Assembly (NCBI GenBank): GCA_013791785.1
Contig: VMTD01000141.1
Span: 1-40,281 of the forward strand
Direction of reading: 5' to 3'
From: Methanobacteriota archaeon
GTDB lineage: Archaea > Thermoplasmatota > Thermoplasmata > SG8-5
DNA length: 40,281 bases
Both the position numbers and the translations under genes were made by a program. This document shows positions 22,413 to 32,619 of the stretch, one piece after another (the stretch's first letter is position 1; each line of letters begins with the position of its first letter). Under the pieces are notes generated by a model, which was given only the letters and a program-made list of their open reading frames with translations, was not told the DNA's origin and searched no databases.

Positions 22413-25400
22413 TCAGGGCACAACACCCCCCTGTTTTTCATGGCCTCCAGATTGAATCCCGACGGCATTCATGGCGCTCTCCCTCGCCCTGCTTATCAGT
22501 TTTTCAGATTGCGGCAGTGCATTTCCTGCCAGTGCAGCCTCTGCCCTGGCGAGAAGGATGCTGGCTTCGGTAATGTCCGCACCGAAATCCCTGGTGGTCT
22601 CCAGAAATTCCCTGGCATTCTTCAGTGATTGGACTGTGGTTTCCCGTCGCCTTCTGCGGGACTTCCGCAGGGTGTGGATTACGAAGATTGCCGGTATTGC
22701 CCAGATGAATACCAGGAGCACAATGACTAGGCCGTATTCCGCGAGAAAGTTCTGGGTTTCGGAGATGGGGGCGGTAACATTGATCCATGCAAGAGCGAAT
22801 TGATTTGAAACATTGCTATCATCGACAGACAGCGCAACTGCATCAGCCTCGACTGTCCAATTACCCGATTCGGCCGTCCAGTTGAACTCTACGATTTCGT
22901 ACCCCCTGGCGCTCAAATTAATATTCCACTGGGCGAGCACCGTTTCTTCCATGTCGGAAATCAGCCGGAGAGTGATGTTGGCGATTGCCGGTTCCGGCCC
23001 GGCATTGGAACAGTTGAGCTTCATCAGGGTGAAGTTACCCGCCACCGCGGTCTCGGGAGGAACCTGGACCCATTTAAGGGAGATATCACATGTGACAAAT
23101 ACCGTGAAATTGAAATAAGCCTGGCTTCCCCACTTAATCTCGTAGGGCTCGGTTACCTGGCTGACCGTATCGAGGATGTAATACTCTATCAATTCTCCGT
23201 CGGCCTGCCCGGGGATTTCCCCGAAGAGAACGTCACCGTCCCGATGCATCGAAACCGATTGCCAAGCCTGAGGATATTGCCTGTAGAACAGGGTGAACGG
23301 TCCCTGGCCGGCACCGATAATTTCTGCCGTTATGTTGTAAGGGCCTACAGTGTTGTTCGCGACATAGCCCGGTGTATGGCTTATCACGGGTCTCGGCGGG
23401 GGCGTTTTCATCAGGGCCAGATAATCATCCCAGCCCGTGTCCAGGAACTTGTATCCGAGATAGATGGGGGAGATGGGTTCCTCGAGTGCCGGGAAATAGA
23501 CTGCCATGGTTGTCGCTTGCGGGTAGAGGCTACCGGTTCCGGAGTGTATCACCAATTCGTCCCTGAGTTTAAGAATCTCATCGATTCTGTTCATGACTGG
23601 CGTGGAAACATTCTGGTCCCTGAGCCGGCCCAGAAACTCGAACAGGTCCACCGCATCCTGACTTGGCAGGAAAGTACTTGTCAGGTTTCTTGCCTGCCAA
23701 TATTTTGCATAATCCAGATAAGCAAAATCACTCGCCACTGCTACAAAATTTTCCATGGCTGGCATGAGCCTGTACCGCAGCACCGAGAGGTCGATTGCAG
23801 CCTGGGTGATGTAGCTTTTCAGGGTACTTGCCAGGTAATCGGACACAATCTCCGAGGCAAGTTCCCGGGGCCGCATCCAAGGCCTTAGGGTCAGGTCCAG
23901 AAGCGACGCAGCGTAATTCCACCCGGTCAGGGGTTCTTCCGCTTCGGAGCCTATCATGATATCAGCTCTGCTGAACAACTCCGAGGCCACCTCGAAATGG
24001 CCCAGGGAGCATGTGTCGAAGCCGACTATATCCAGGTGAAAATTCACAAGGGCCTGGTTCAGCTCACGGATGATCATCCCGCGCCCGTTGTCCGGAACGA
24101 ATTGCCTGAGAACGCCGTCCCCGTGCCCCCAGAAGCCCAGGAGGTATTTCTGTGCCGGATAATTGGCTGTTGTCCAGTTGACGAAACTGCGCAGAACAGT
24201 CGGGTAGGACATATCCAATTCTCTCGTCGCCGGGTCTATCACCACGCCCATGTCATCCACCGTGGGCGATATTATGGCCGTATTGAGACCACCCGGATCC
24301 TTCTCTATGCGGTATATCTTGCTGTCTCCGAATGTTGTGCCGTCGTAAAGAACAATTATATTCACATCCTGGGTGCTGCCTGCCACTTCCATCTCATTGA
24401 GGTCCTCGAATGCCGCTGCTGCGAGTCCGTCGTCCGCATCCGAGGACATGTACACCATGAAGGTCCAGTCGGGCAGAAGCGTCTTTTCTGGTTCTGGAGC
24501 AATATCTATGGCATACAGTGCGGCATCCAGATTCAGTTTGCACATGGATAACAGCTGGCCTGCCGGAGCTATGAACTGGGTGCCCATTTCGATGGTGAAA
24601 GGTAGGCACTCAGTATCGGCATAGAGCCAATCGTCAGAGTCACCCGTGGTCGGGTAAGCAACGTTGCCCTGCATTGGAACGTACCCTGTGAGGTGGCCCA
24701 GGTCTCCGGCTATGGCTTCCAGCAGGTCGCCTTTCGGGCTGAGGGTGTCGATGCCGTTGTTCCATGGATAATAGATTACATCCCCGTAGGTATGATATGA
24801 AACGGATATGGAAAAATTCACAGCCAGCGCCAACTTACTTATGGCCTGTGTCTCGTTCTCGGAGAATGCCGTGGGACCGCAGTAATTCGAGTCTGCCGGG
24901 TTGTGGCTCGTGCCGGGCACTTCTCCCCAGAGATGGCCGTAATTCCGGTTTAGGTCAACACCTATTCCCTCGGGAGTGCCGTCGCCGTCAGTGTCTATGG
25001 GACTACGATTTTTCCGCCATGTCGGGTCGGAATTCATGGCATATTCCCGACCGTCGGGATTCACAAGCGGCACGAACCAGATGTCCCGGGTATCCACCCA
25101 TTCCCTCACGGTGACGTTGTCCTGATACTCGCTCACAAGGAACTCGAGAATGTACATGGGCACCTCCGATGACGGCAGCTCGTTAGCATGATGACCGCCC
25201 ATTATCAGGACCGACGGTTCGTCAGCTTCATTCTCGTCCGGCTTATCTGTGAGCCTCAGAGCCATTATGTCCCTGCCCTCCCAGGTCTTGCCCAAGGTCA
25301 TTATCTGAGTAATATTGGAGTATTCCGCAGAGATCCTTTCCAGTTCGGTCTTGATATCCATGTAATCATGATACTGATCGAAAGCGAACGCAGGATTTGA

Positions 25401-25514
25401 ACGCCCATCCTGCGGATTGCTATTGGTTGGCATAAAGCTGCCATCGCTGGGCAATATGCTGAATGCAAACATGGATGCCATGACCAGAGCGAGCAATCGT
25501 TTTCTCATGTTCAT
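22413..25514 (-). CDS. Surface M14 carboxypeptidase fused to a C11 (clostripain-like) protease
   Basis: Numbering is from the ATG at 25514 (1033 residues). After a signal peptide (RKRLLALVMASMFAFSILP) comes an M14 zinc carboxypeptidase (about 45-335): zinc ligands His109 and Glu112 in HANELPSSE, the substrate-binding NRNY motif (LNRNYGHLWG), the third ligand His241 (SYHTYG) and catalytic Glu309 (TIEMG). A C11 cysteine peptidase domain follows (about 348-690) with WTFMVYMSSDADDG, catalytic His464 (FWGHGDG) and Cys502 (FDTCSLG). Two beta-sandwich domains, a membrane helix (about 925-948), an RKSRRRRR stop-transfer sequence and a cytoplasmic helical tail of ~75 residues complete it. Both catalytic sets look intact. 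Start: TTG at 25523, ATG 25514 and ATG 25508 are all in frame; GGCGGGA fits the last best. It may be co-transcribed with the AlbA_2 gene 43 bases upstream. Confidence 0.9.
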   Translation of the reverse strand: MNMRKRLLALVMASMFAFSILPSDGSFMPTNSNPQDGRSNPAFAFDQYHDYMDIKTELERISAEYSNITQIMTLGKTWEGRDIMALRLTDKPDENEADEPSVLIMGGHHANELPSSEVPMYILEFLVSEYQDNVTVREWVDTRDIWFVPLVNPDGREYAMNSDPTWRKNRSPIDTDGDGTPEGIGVDLNRNYGHLWGEVPGTSHNPADSNYCGPTAFSENETQAISKLALAVNFSISVSYHTYGDVIYYPWNNGIDTLSPKGDLLEAIAGDLGHLTGYVPMQGNVAYPTTGDSDDWLYADTECLPFTIEMGTQFIAPAGQLLSMCKLNLDAALYAIDIAPEPEKTLLPDWTFMVYMSSDADDGLAAAAFEDLNEMEVAGSTQDVNIIVLYDGTTFGDSKIYRIEKDPGGLNTAIISPTVDDMGVVIDPATRELDMSYPTVLRSFVNWTTANYPAQKYLLGFWGHGDGVLRQFVPDNGRGMIIRELNQALVNFHLDIVGFDTCSLGHFEVASELFSRADIMIGSEAEEPLTGWNYAASLLDLTLRPWMRPRELASEIVSDYLASTLKSYITQAAIDLSVLRYRLMPAMENFVAVASDFAYLDYAKYWQARNLTSTFLPSQDAVDLFEFLGRLRDQNVSTPVMNRIDEILKLRDELVIHSGTGSLYPQATTMAVYFPALEEPISPIYLGYKFLDTGWDDYLALMKTPPPRPVISHTPGYVANNTVGPYNITAEIIGAGQGPFTLFYRQYPQAWQSVSMHRDGDVLFGEIPGQADGELIEYYILDTVSQVTEPYEIKWGSQAYFNFTVFVTCDISLKWVQVPPETAVAGNFTLMKLNCSNAGPEPAIANITLRLISDMEETVLAQWNINLSARGYEIVEFNWTAESGNWTVEADAVALSVDDSNVSNQFALAWINVTAPISETQNFLAEYGLVIVLLVFIWAIPAIFVIHTLRKSRRRRRETTVQSLKNAREFLETTRDFGADITEASILLARAEAALAGNALPQSEKLISRARESAMNAVGIQSGGHEKQGGVVP

Positions 25515-25535
25515 TCCCGCCAATCACCCAATCGA

Positions 25536-25555
25536 CAATTTGCCAATCTACAATC
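25536..25555 (+). repeat. Partial third copy of the 32-base dispersed repeat
   Basis: CAATTTGCCAATCTACAATC resembles the second half of the repeat at 9873-9904. It fills the short gap between the AlbA_2 gene and the M14-C11 protease gene. Confidence 0.45.
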
Positions 25556-25557
25556 CC

Positions 25558-26910
25558 TCACCCCACAACCTCCCAGCAACCGCTTTTCGTGGAGCCAACA
25601 CGTTTTATCTTCCCCCTTCCTTTCAATTTTGACAACTGCATCTCCACAGCTCTTGAAGTGATGCCGATTTCATGTGATATCTGTTTTGCAGTTATCTTGG
25701 GATTGGCTCGCATCAAATTGATGATTTTGTTCGAAGTTTCTTCCGAAGTTTCTTCCGAAGGTCCTTTCCTGGTTTTCATGTTTTTCCTTTGGGGATTTGG
25801 CCTTTTAAAAACGATGGTAAACCAGTTATCATCGGTTTCTATCTCTGGTTTTTTCAACCCGTATTTTTCCATTGCCAGGTTCATTCGCAGAATACCTGTG
25901 CCTGCTTTTTCCACCAGGTCCATCCTCTGCATGAGGCCGAACAGCAGATTATTCCTGGACAGACTCTTTTTGCCCAGGTCCTCCTTTCTAAGACCCTTGA
26001 CCAATCCGCCCGGGTTTGTTATCATTACTCTGTCAGAGAATATCTCAACCAGGATGTTGGCGCCGGTAACAAAATAATCCCTGTGAGCGATTGCATTGAG
26101 CAGTCCCTCCCTCAGGGCGTTTTCAGGAAGTTCCAGTCTCTCCTCCCTTGGACCGCTTTTTATGATGAATTCGGTGTTCAATTTTGAATGCAGGTAGATT
26201 GTGGCGCTGTTGAAATTTGATAACATGTCCATATCGAATTCTTTTCGGTCCAGGATCTTGTATTTCGTATCTCCCTGGTACAAAACGCATGTAATTGTTG
26301 CCTGGGGAAGGAATTTTTCAATCCTTTGGCAAAACAGCAGGACGCCGGCATTTTTTAAATGTTTCCCTTCTACCAGAAAGAGATATTCAAGAATATGCTG
26401 CTTGCCGATGACTGGACTTATCTTTGCCAACTCCAGAAATATCTCGAAGCTCTGGGCATTGAAATCATCATCAATGTCGAATCGCATGTTTGTTTTATCA
26501 TCGAACAGTATCAAGCCTTCATCCTGGAAGAACCTCCTTATCTCCTCGCGCTTCAGTTGCTGGGAATTCGCACCGATTCTTAAATAAAATCTCCCGTTGG
26601 TCGAATATGGTTTTCTCGTTCCCTCGGGCACTTCGATTACCAAGATGTTTTCCAAACCTTCGACATCCAATATGACTGGCGGGTCCAGGTTCCGTCCGAT
26701 GTCCTGGATTTGCGATTTCAGCTTGTTGGTGATGGAGATTCCCTTTATAACGCCGTCATCGGTCACTCCCAATAATATTGTCCCGCCATTGGCATTGGAG
26801 AACGCACACATCTCTTTCGCAATCCTGTCCGAAAAGGATTCCTTGAACTCAAGGTTGTAACCCTCGCCGGATTTGATGATGAGTTTGATGTGCTCCCTTA
26901 AATATTTCAT
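25558..26910 (-). CDS. AlbA_2/Schlafen-type ATP-binding transcriptional regulator (450 aa)
   Basis: This protein belongs to the large family often labelled RecG-like or divergent AAA-4 (COG2865 type). Residues ~1-115 form the AlbA_2 (Schlafen) domain with NLEFKESFS, FSNANGGTILLGVTDDG and GRFYLRIGANSQQ. A middle domain leads to a GHKL-type segment (ENALREGLLNAIAHRDY and ITNPGGL, about 250-310). A Glu/Thr/Ser linker (GPSEETSEETSNKII), typical of this family, joins a C-terminal winged helix (TAKQISHEIGITSRAVEMQL). It should bind DNA and act as a regulator; the target is unknown, but its position directly upstream of the surface protease gene makes that gene a candidate. I chose ATG 26910; a GTG at 26931 is also in frame. 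A TATA-like GATAAAAAAG lies on the minus strand at 26946-26955. Confidence 0.9.
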   Translation of the reverse strand: MKYLREHIKLIIKSGEGYNLEFKESFSDRIAKEMCAFSNANGGTILLGVTDDGVIKGISITNKLKSQIQDIGRNLDPPVILDVEGLENILVIEVPEGTRKPYSTNGRFYLRIGANSQQLKREEIRRFFQDEGLILFDDKTNMRFDIDDDFNAQSFEIFLELAKISPVIGKQHILEYLFLVEGKHLKNAGVLLFCQRIEKFLPQATITCVLYQGDTKYKILDRKEFDMDMLSNFNSATIYLHSKLNTEFIIKSGPREERLELPENALREGLLNAIAHRDYFVTGANILVEIFSDRVMITNPGGLVKGLRKEDLGKKSLSRNNLLFGLMQRMDLVEKAGTGILRMNLAMEKYGLKKPEIETDDNWFTIVFKRPNPQRKNMKTRKGPSEETSEETSNKIINLMRANPKITAKQISHEIGITSRAVEMQLSKLKGRGKIKRVGSTKSGCWEVVG

Positions 26911-26987
26911 ATGTTCAACCCGATTTCGCACGGTGTCTTTTTCACTTTTTTATCGGCTTCCTATGTCGTTCAACGATGCGAACATTA

Positions 26988-27080
26988 CTAGCCGTATATG
27001 CTTTCACCATAGACGTTCACATCGTTACTGAAGAACCCTGCCGAATTCTTCACACTCTGTGCAATTCGCCAGTCCTTCAT
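26988..27080 (-). pseudogene. C-terminal remnant of a possible third giant-protein paralogue (30 codons)
   Basis: A 30-codon frame ends in GFFSNDVNVYGESIYG and a stop. The two giant proteins upstream end in GFYIDDVVVYGETLFG and GFFVDDVQITGETILTG, so this is their C-terminal beta-strand signature plus stop codon. About 13 bases separate it from the stop of the 1840-residue gene. The upstream residues (KDWRIAQSVKNSA) do not match the paralogues. It is best read as the last scrap of a deleted tandem copy. An ATG is present but no ribosome site, so it is probably not translated. Confidence 0.55.
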
Positions 27081-27092
27081 TGACTCAGTTCC

Positions 27093-30000
27093 TTACCCGA
27101 ACAGGGTTTCGCCGTAAACCACCACATCGTCGATGTAGAACCCGCCGAAGCCCGGATCAGAGAAATGCAAATTGTTGTTATGAGGATAAGATGCCGCTGG
27201 CAGGTTGTTGGTCACCGTGCGGAAGCGGATCAGAATCTGGTTCCCGACCCATGGGGTGACGTCAATGTTGAGCCTGCTCAGGCTGCCTGCTCCGACCCAA
27301 TATCCGTCAGTGAGATAGTTACCCTCGCCCGAGTCGCCTATGCCTGTATAAATGCCATCACTCGCATAAAGCCCGGTCCCGGAAACACCCCATGCAGTTC
27401 GAACCCCGAGGTTCAGAGTTTTCCATGTGACGCCATCGTCGCTGCTTATCTCCACCCGGAAACCGTCCGGCGGGGAACCCTGCACCTCGTTCAGGTTGAA
27501 CTTGAAATAAGCGCTCAGGTATGCCGCCTTGGCATTGGTCAGGTCAATGGGGTTTGTAATCAGGGAATTGTCCAACCCGGTTCTCACATAGCCGGTTGCG
27601 GTATCGCCATTCCACCATGCATAGTTGCCGCTGTGGGCCGAATGGTTCCATCCGAGAGGTCCATAACTCCAATCGGCGGAGGTCAGCCGCCAGGCGTCCG
27701 CTGTAAGATTGTTTGGATTTGTATCGGCCCTGGAAACATCCAGTTTCACGTCGTCGATGTACCAGCCAACGCCGGTGCCGCCGCCGAATTGCATGTATTT
27801 CATGGCCATCCTCACGTTGCCCTTGAAATAATCCGGATTGCCTGTTCTCTGCAGACCCAACGTTTCTATGAACGGCATCACATCAACACTGATATGGTCC
27901 CAACTGAACGTATTTCTCCCGCTGATGCCGTTGAAACACCATTTTATCACATTGCCGAAATCGTCGTAGATGTTGTAATCGAAGTATATCCCACCGGTGT
28001 AAGCCCCGGGCGGGATTATGTACAGGAATTTCCACGAACCGGGTGCGGGATTCGGATCCCAGAGCTCCACCCCAACGATGCCGCCATTTCCGCCGGACAG
28101 CATGTTGTACTTGTGCCAGAACGAGAATGTGGCCGATTCGTACTCGCTCAGGTCGAAGGCAGGGGAAACCGCCTTCTTGTCCATGTTGTCGTCATCCCTT
28201 GTTTCGGGCGCAGGTGTGGAAGAGCGGGTCTGGTTGAAACCGCCTGCGGCGATTATGCGGCCTATCTGCTTGAAGATGTCCTCCAGGTTTGAACCGTCCT
28301 CGGAGTAGAAGTACTCGGCTTTCGAGGTATTGGCGATGCGCCAGAAATTGTATTCCACAGTGCCAGATTCTGTATTCGTGACATGAGTGCGCAAATCCCG
28401 CGTGTATTCTGGTGGGACAGGTGTCACCGGGCTGGCGTAAGGCGGGTTGTAATGCTCCAGTGCCAATCCTATAGTGTAAATCGGAATGTCCGAGTTCACC
28501 AGCCCCTTCCTGTTATTCATAAATGCACCGCCATGCGTTCCGGAATTTACCCATTCGCCCGGCAATGCGTCCTTGTAATGCCAGTATTTACCCCAATGAT
28601 TGGGGTAGTTGGTATTTGGATATCCAAGTTCTGGGTACATATTACCCCAGGGTGCCCACTTATCACTGCCAGCTTCAAGTTTCATGAAACCATATGCCGA
28701 TGTATCGGATGCCTGTATGTCAAAGCCATCTCCCAAAGAAACTACGGCCGCGTAATTGTTAGGATATAATGGCTTTGCGGCATTTACAGCCTCGTACCCC
28801 ATGCCTATCGTGTCCCATATTGCAGTATTTGTGTTGCCCTGGTCCAGATTGGCGTAGATTGCATCTATGACTGTCTGCCTACCAGTACCAGCGAGTGAAG
28901 TGATGCCTATCAGCACATTCTCATTAGCGCCTTTGAAATCGTAGACGCCGACTGCCGAATCATTGCTGAATTCGTTAACCATCGCTGCCGCCGCATCCTG
29001 GGCAACCTCCAGGTACGTTCTACCTGTCCCGTCCGGGCATATCCTGTCTGTCATCGATGGAGAGTTGTCAAGCACTATTGCCACGAGAACATCGGCCAAG
29101 ACCCCGAAGTACCCTTGCGGCTCCTCCATGTAGAACGAATTCGGGTGGCTGTGATACTGCGCTGTGGTGTTGACCACCCCGCTGGTTCTGCTCCAGTCCC
29201 AGGTTCCGATGACATTTGTATTGACTGTCGTGTATGATGCAGTCAGGAAGTCCAGCGGCCCCTCGCCGTTTATGTTCATCAGAGTGGATGCGTGCGTCCA
29301 CTTGGAAGTTCCGCTTTCCATATCGTCCCAGAAAAAATATACATAGGTGTCGAACGTGATATTGTTGTTAAACCACTGGAATATTTCATCCACTTCGTTC
29401 ACCGGGTCCACCAGTATGCCGATGATTCTCTGACCGGCGAAAAGCGGGGTCCATATGATTTCGGCGGATGTTGACGAACCCGGTGTTATGGATATGGTAT
29501 CCGAGCCAATTTGCACTGTGCCGTCCATGAACCTGACCAGGGCATTGGCGTTGTTTGCTCCCACGTTGTGCACCTTGGTCCTCATTACATAGGCACCGCC
29601 TATCTGCGGATGCGGGTTTTGCAGGAAATAATCCCTTTCTGTTACGCGAACCTCGCTCCTTGTTTCCGGCCGGCCTGCCCATCTGAGAAGGAGATATGTC
29701 AATTCGTCCGTCGCATTGTTGCCGGCAATGTACTCGGTATCGCTGCCGTACAGTGTTCCGAGGGAGAAGCCGTTGGTGAAAGCGTGGTAACTGCTTTCCT
29801 CGTACATCACCGCCGTGAAGGTATGGGCAATATAGCTTCTGTAGAAGACACCGTTGTCAACCGTAACCGGAATCAACATGTCTGCATATGGATTGTTTGC
29901 AATGGAGATGTTCATGCCGTGCGATATCGGATTGTCATCAACCCCCCTCATGGTCCCGGAAATCGGCTGGTCCACGGTAACATTGGATAAGCCCAGCGTG

Positions 30001-32615
30001 TTCAACAGGGTTGTACGGTTACCCGCCGAAAGTCCGCTGTACATATCGTTCCCGGAAAGCCAAAGCCTGCCTGCATTGTTGAGGAGGTACTGTTCCAGAT
30101 TATAAGCATCCAAATTAGTAAGGGCGGCTGTGCTGTTCCCACCCACCCAGAACACAGCGCTGTAATCTTTCAGCACCTCGATTGGCGGTCCGTCCTCCCC
30201 TACCGGAACCTCGTATGTTGTGTTCTCTATGTAGGTATATTCGTAGATATAACCGAGCCTGTTTAGAGATTCGGTAAGGTAAGCTGTGTCATTTGCCGGG
30301 ATACCGGTGCTGTTAACGTTGTTCGAGCTGGCATCATCGTCCACCACAAGAATTCTGAACTCCACAAAGACCTCGCCGCTGTGCACGTGGGAAGGCACCT
30401 CATTATTATTCTCGTTGGATTCGGCAATGAGACCGTTGGGATCCACCTTCCACTTGAGTATATGGGTGCCAAGAAGGGTTGCGTTCCAGGTTCCGTTAAC
30501 CGTGGCCGTTCCGCCGTTGGCAAGCACAACCACTGAAGGATACCATGCAACCGGCACATTGCCGCCGTCGAGGAACAGACCAGCCTCGGCAGTGAGATTC
30601 GTCGGACCGTTGTTCCTTATGACTGCGGTAACTGTCACCTTCTGATTGAAGAATACGAAACTGGGGAAAAGGGCCTGTTCAGATATTGCAAGGTCTTCAC
30701 CGATCCTGTTCCCGAGATTTCCGAGCCAATTCATGACCCTGAACGTCACACCGGCCTGATCACCGGTATCCTTTATCCTTGAGAACTCCCAGGGGAAAAA
30801 TACCAGCCTGGAATCCAGGGCGCTGTTCTCGTAATTCAGAGCATGGCCGATGAGGGGTTCAACGATATCCTGATTGAATGTGACCTCTGCCCCGGACCGC
30901 GGCTGAATTGCCCAGCTCTTTTCATAATTCGGGTCACCGCTGGGATGTCGGTTCGTCATGGAAATGAATGAAGTGTCCCACTCGTAACTGATGGGATTGC
31001 CGTCCACGCCCATAAGTTCGTCGCCCATGAGGGTGGGTGCGCCGAAGCCATTCTCCACTTTGAGCACATCTTCGAAGAATGCGGTGGGTACGTCGTTGAA
31101 GAGCGATTGACCGATTAGCCACAGGCTTCCGGCCCTTCCGGTGCCTAGGTCATCGTTCAGGTAGGCTGTGAGGTTGACCCTGTCGGCGCTGGTGAGCGTC
31201 GTGGTGTATTCATAGCCAGTCATCCAAATGATGATGTCATAATTGGAGAGTTTTCTCTCGCCGAATGTATAGGCCGGTCCGCTCTTGGCAGTGCCCACAA
31301 CATGGATATCGTACCTGAAATCGCAGGAGTCAAGGGCGCCTTTCATGTAGCTGGCAACGTCCATATAACTGTAATCGGCAGGGTGGTTGTCATCGTCCAC
31401 CAACAGAATAGTGGGCATCACAGTGAGGTTCAGGAAAGCTATATTGTCCAGAGGATCGGCATCTATGGCATTAACCGGCCAGGCCTCGATTCTTAGGGTG
31501 TGTCCTCCGCCCGGTCCCACAGTCCATTTGATTATCTTGGTCACCTGGTCAGGACCATCGGAGATTGTGAAGTTCTCGGTGGCAATCAATCTCTCTGTAG
31601 AATCAATGATATCGGTGATGCTCAGCGTACCGTTGCAGGAACCGCCGTAATTCACAACGGTTACGGTGATTGTTATAGTCTGGCGATTGGTTGGGGTATC
31701 CGAACTGAGCTTCAGATTGCGCGAGTTGAGAACAAGGTTTGGCTGGCCCTTCAGGTCAAGACCCACGGCGATGCGCCCTGTGGTCCTGCTGTGCATGCCG
31801 CTGAAATCTGTGGCGTGAATCACAACAATGTGATATCCGAGCGGTACGGACCCAACGTTCGGCCCCATTACCGGGCCGCTCCTGTAAAGGCCGTCGCCCA
31901 GATGGTACATGGTCACGTTGTTTGATAGACCGATAGAACTCAGGTCCGCGTACACAGAATCGGTGTCCAGGTCCCCGTCCGGGTCATAGACATCGGCAAA
32001 GATGTAGAACTGCCTTCCGAACTGAATCGGTTCCTGCCTGATGCTCTCCAGGTCGGAATCCACAACCACATTGGTGATTATGGGGCCGAAGCTGTTCCTG
32101 TCACCCTGAATCTTCGCGCTCCAAACCAGGGCATTTCTTCCCTCATCCAAAATTATGACGCTGACATCGGAGCCCTGACTGATGCATGTCTCATTCCTGG
32201 GCAGCGTCCAGCGTTCGCCGGTATCCCAATTGTCATCACCGTTGTCGTTACCCCTGTGACCGGCAACCATCGGACCCAGGCCGTAGGTCCTGCCATCATC
32301 GGGCATGGTACCTTTCGTTCGCAAGGTGAAGGTCTGGGAATCGATGGAAATCACTATCAGGGTCCACATACCGGTCATGAGCTGACCGCCGGTGTTGGTT
32401 ATGTGGACGAATGCTCCGTTGTTCCAGTCACCGTTCCAGGGCTCTATGGTAGCAATGAAATCGGTGTAAACATTGTCACCCGGGGCGGGAAACTCGTCAA
32501 CCATGAGGATGATGCTGGAGAACAGCACCACGGTTATGCTCAGAGTGAGAATCGTTCCGATAACTTCTGCCACACCGCTCCGGTCCCATACCAGCTTTCT
32601 TTTTGTGTGTTTCAC
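27093..32615 (-). CDS. Giant pilin-signal surface protein with VWA domain, paralogue A (1840 aa)
   Basis: The N-terminus is an archaeal type IV pilin signal: basic RKLVWDRSG, then VAEVIGTILTLSITVVLF, so prepilin peptidase would cut after the glycine and the helix could pack into a filament. Beta domains and a CARDB-like domain follow, with two copies of a Rossmann-like module beginning [IV]LLVDDD or ILVVDDD (about 402-508 and 753-852), a von Willebrand A domain (about 1170-1450) with MIDAS DNSPS (Asp1183), and two jelly-roll/MAM-like lectin modules (about 1480-1620 and 1690-1840, each ending in GWYIDDV or GFYIDDV). It starts at GTG 32615, 4 bases after the stop of its larger paralogue, with GGGTGA overlapping that stop, so the two are translated from one mRNA. 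A tip or adhesin subunit of the nearby Tad pilus is a reasonable guess. No C-terminal anchor is visible. Confidence 0.88.
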   Translation of the reverse strand: MKHTKRKLVWDRSGVAEVIGTILTLSITVVLFSSIILMVDEFPAPGDNVYTDFIATIEPWNGDWNNGAFVHITNTGGQLMTGMWTLIVISIDSQTFTLRTKGTMPDDGRTYGLGPMVAGHRGNDNGDDNWDTGERWTLPRNETCISQGSDVSVIILDEGRNALVWSAKIQGDRNSFGPIITNVVVDSDLESIRQEPIQFGRQFYIFADVYDPDGDLDTDSVYADLSSIGLSNNVTMYHLGDGLYRSGPVMGPNVGSVPLGYHIVVIHATDFSGMHSRTTGRIAVGLDLKGQPNLVLNSRNLKLSSDTPTNRQTITITVTVVNYGGSCNGTLSITDIIDSTERLIATENFTISDGPDQVTKIIKWTVGPGGGHTLRIEAWPVNAIDADPLDNIAFLNLTVMPTILLVDDDNHPADYSYMDVASYMKGALDSCDFRYDIHVVGTAKSGPAYTFGERKLSNYDIIIWMTGYEYTTTLTSADRVNLTAYLNDDLGTGRAGSLWLIGQSLFNDVPTAFFEDVLKVENGFGAPTLMGDELMGVDGNPISYEWDTSFISMTNRHPSGDPNYEKSWAIQPRSGAEVTFNQDIVEPLIGHALNYENSALDSRLVFFPWEFSRIKDTGDQAGVTFRVMNWLGNLGNRIGEDLAISEQALFPSFVFFNQKVTVTAVIRNNGPTNLTAEAGLFLDGGNVPVAWYPSVVVLANGGTATVNGTWNATLLGTHILKWKVDPNGLIAESNENNNEVPSHVHSGEVFVEFRILVVDDDASSNNVNSTGIPANDTAYLTESLNRLGYIYEYTYIENTTYEVPVGEDGPPIEVLKDYSAVFWVGGNSTAALTNLDAYNLEQYLLNNAGRLWLSGNDMYSGLSAGNRTTLLNTLGLSNVTVDQPISGTMRGVDDNPISHGMNISIANNPYADMLIPVTVDNGVFYRSYIAHTFTAVMYEESSYHAFTNGFSLGTLYGSDTEYIAGNNATDELTYLLLRWAGRPETRSEVRVTERDYFLQNPHPQIGGAYVMRTKVHNVGANNANALVRFMDGTVQIGSDTISITPGSSTSAEIIWTPLFAGQRIIGILVDPVNEVDEIFQWFNNNITFDTYVYFFWDDMESGTSKWTHASTLMNINGEGPLDFLTASYTTVNTNVIGTWDWSRTSGVVNTTAQYHSHPNSFYMEEPQGYFGVLADVLVAIVLDNSPSMTDRICPDGTGRTYLEVAQDAAAAMVNEFSNDSAVGVYDFKGANENVLIGITSLAGTGRQTVIDAIYANLDQGNTNTAIWDTIGMGYEAVNAAKPLYPNNYAAVVSLGDGFDIQASDTSAYGFMKLEAGSDKWAPWGNMYPELGYPNTNYPNHWGKYWHYKDALPGEWVNSGTHGGAFMNNRKGLVNSDIPIYTIGLALEHYNPPYASPVTPVPPEYTRDLRTHVTNTESGTVEYNFWRIANTSKAEYFYSEDGSNLEDIFKQIGRIIAAGGFNQTRSSTPAPETRDDDNMDKKAVSPAFDLSEYESATFSFWHKYNMLSGGNGGIVGVELWDPNPAPGSWKFLYIIPPGAYTGGIYFDYNIYDDFGNVIKWCFNGISGRNTFSWDHISVDVMPFIETLGLQRTGNPDYFKGNVRMAMKYMQFGGGTGVGWYIDDVKLDVSRADTNPNNLTADAWRLTSADWSYGPLGWNHSAHSGNYAWWNGDTATGYVRTGLDNSLITNPIDLTNAKAAYLSAYFKFNLNEVQGSPPDGFRVEISSDDGVTWKTLNLGVRTAWGVSGTGLYASDGIYTGIGDSGEGNYLTDGYWVGAGSLSRLNIDVTPWVGNQILIRFRTVTNNLPAASYPHNNNLHFSDPGFGGFYIDDVVVYGETLFG

Positions 32616-32619
32616 GTTA

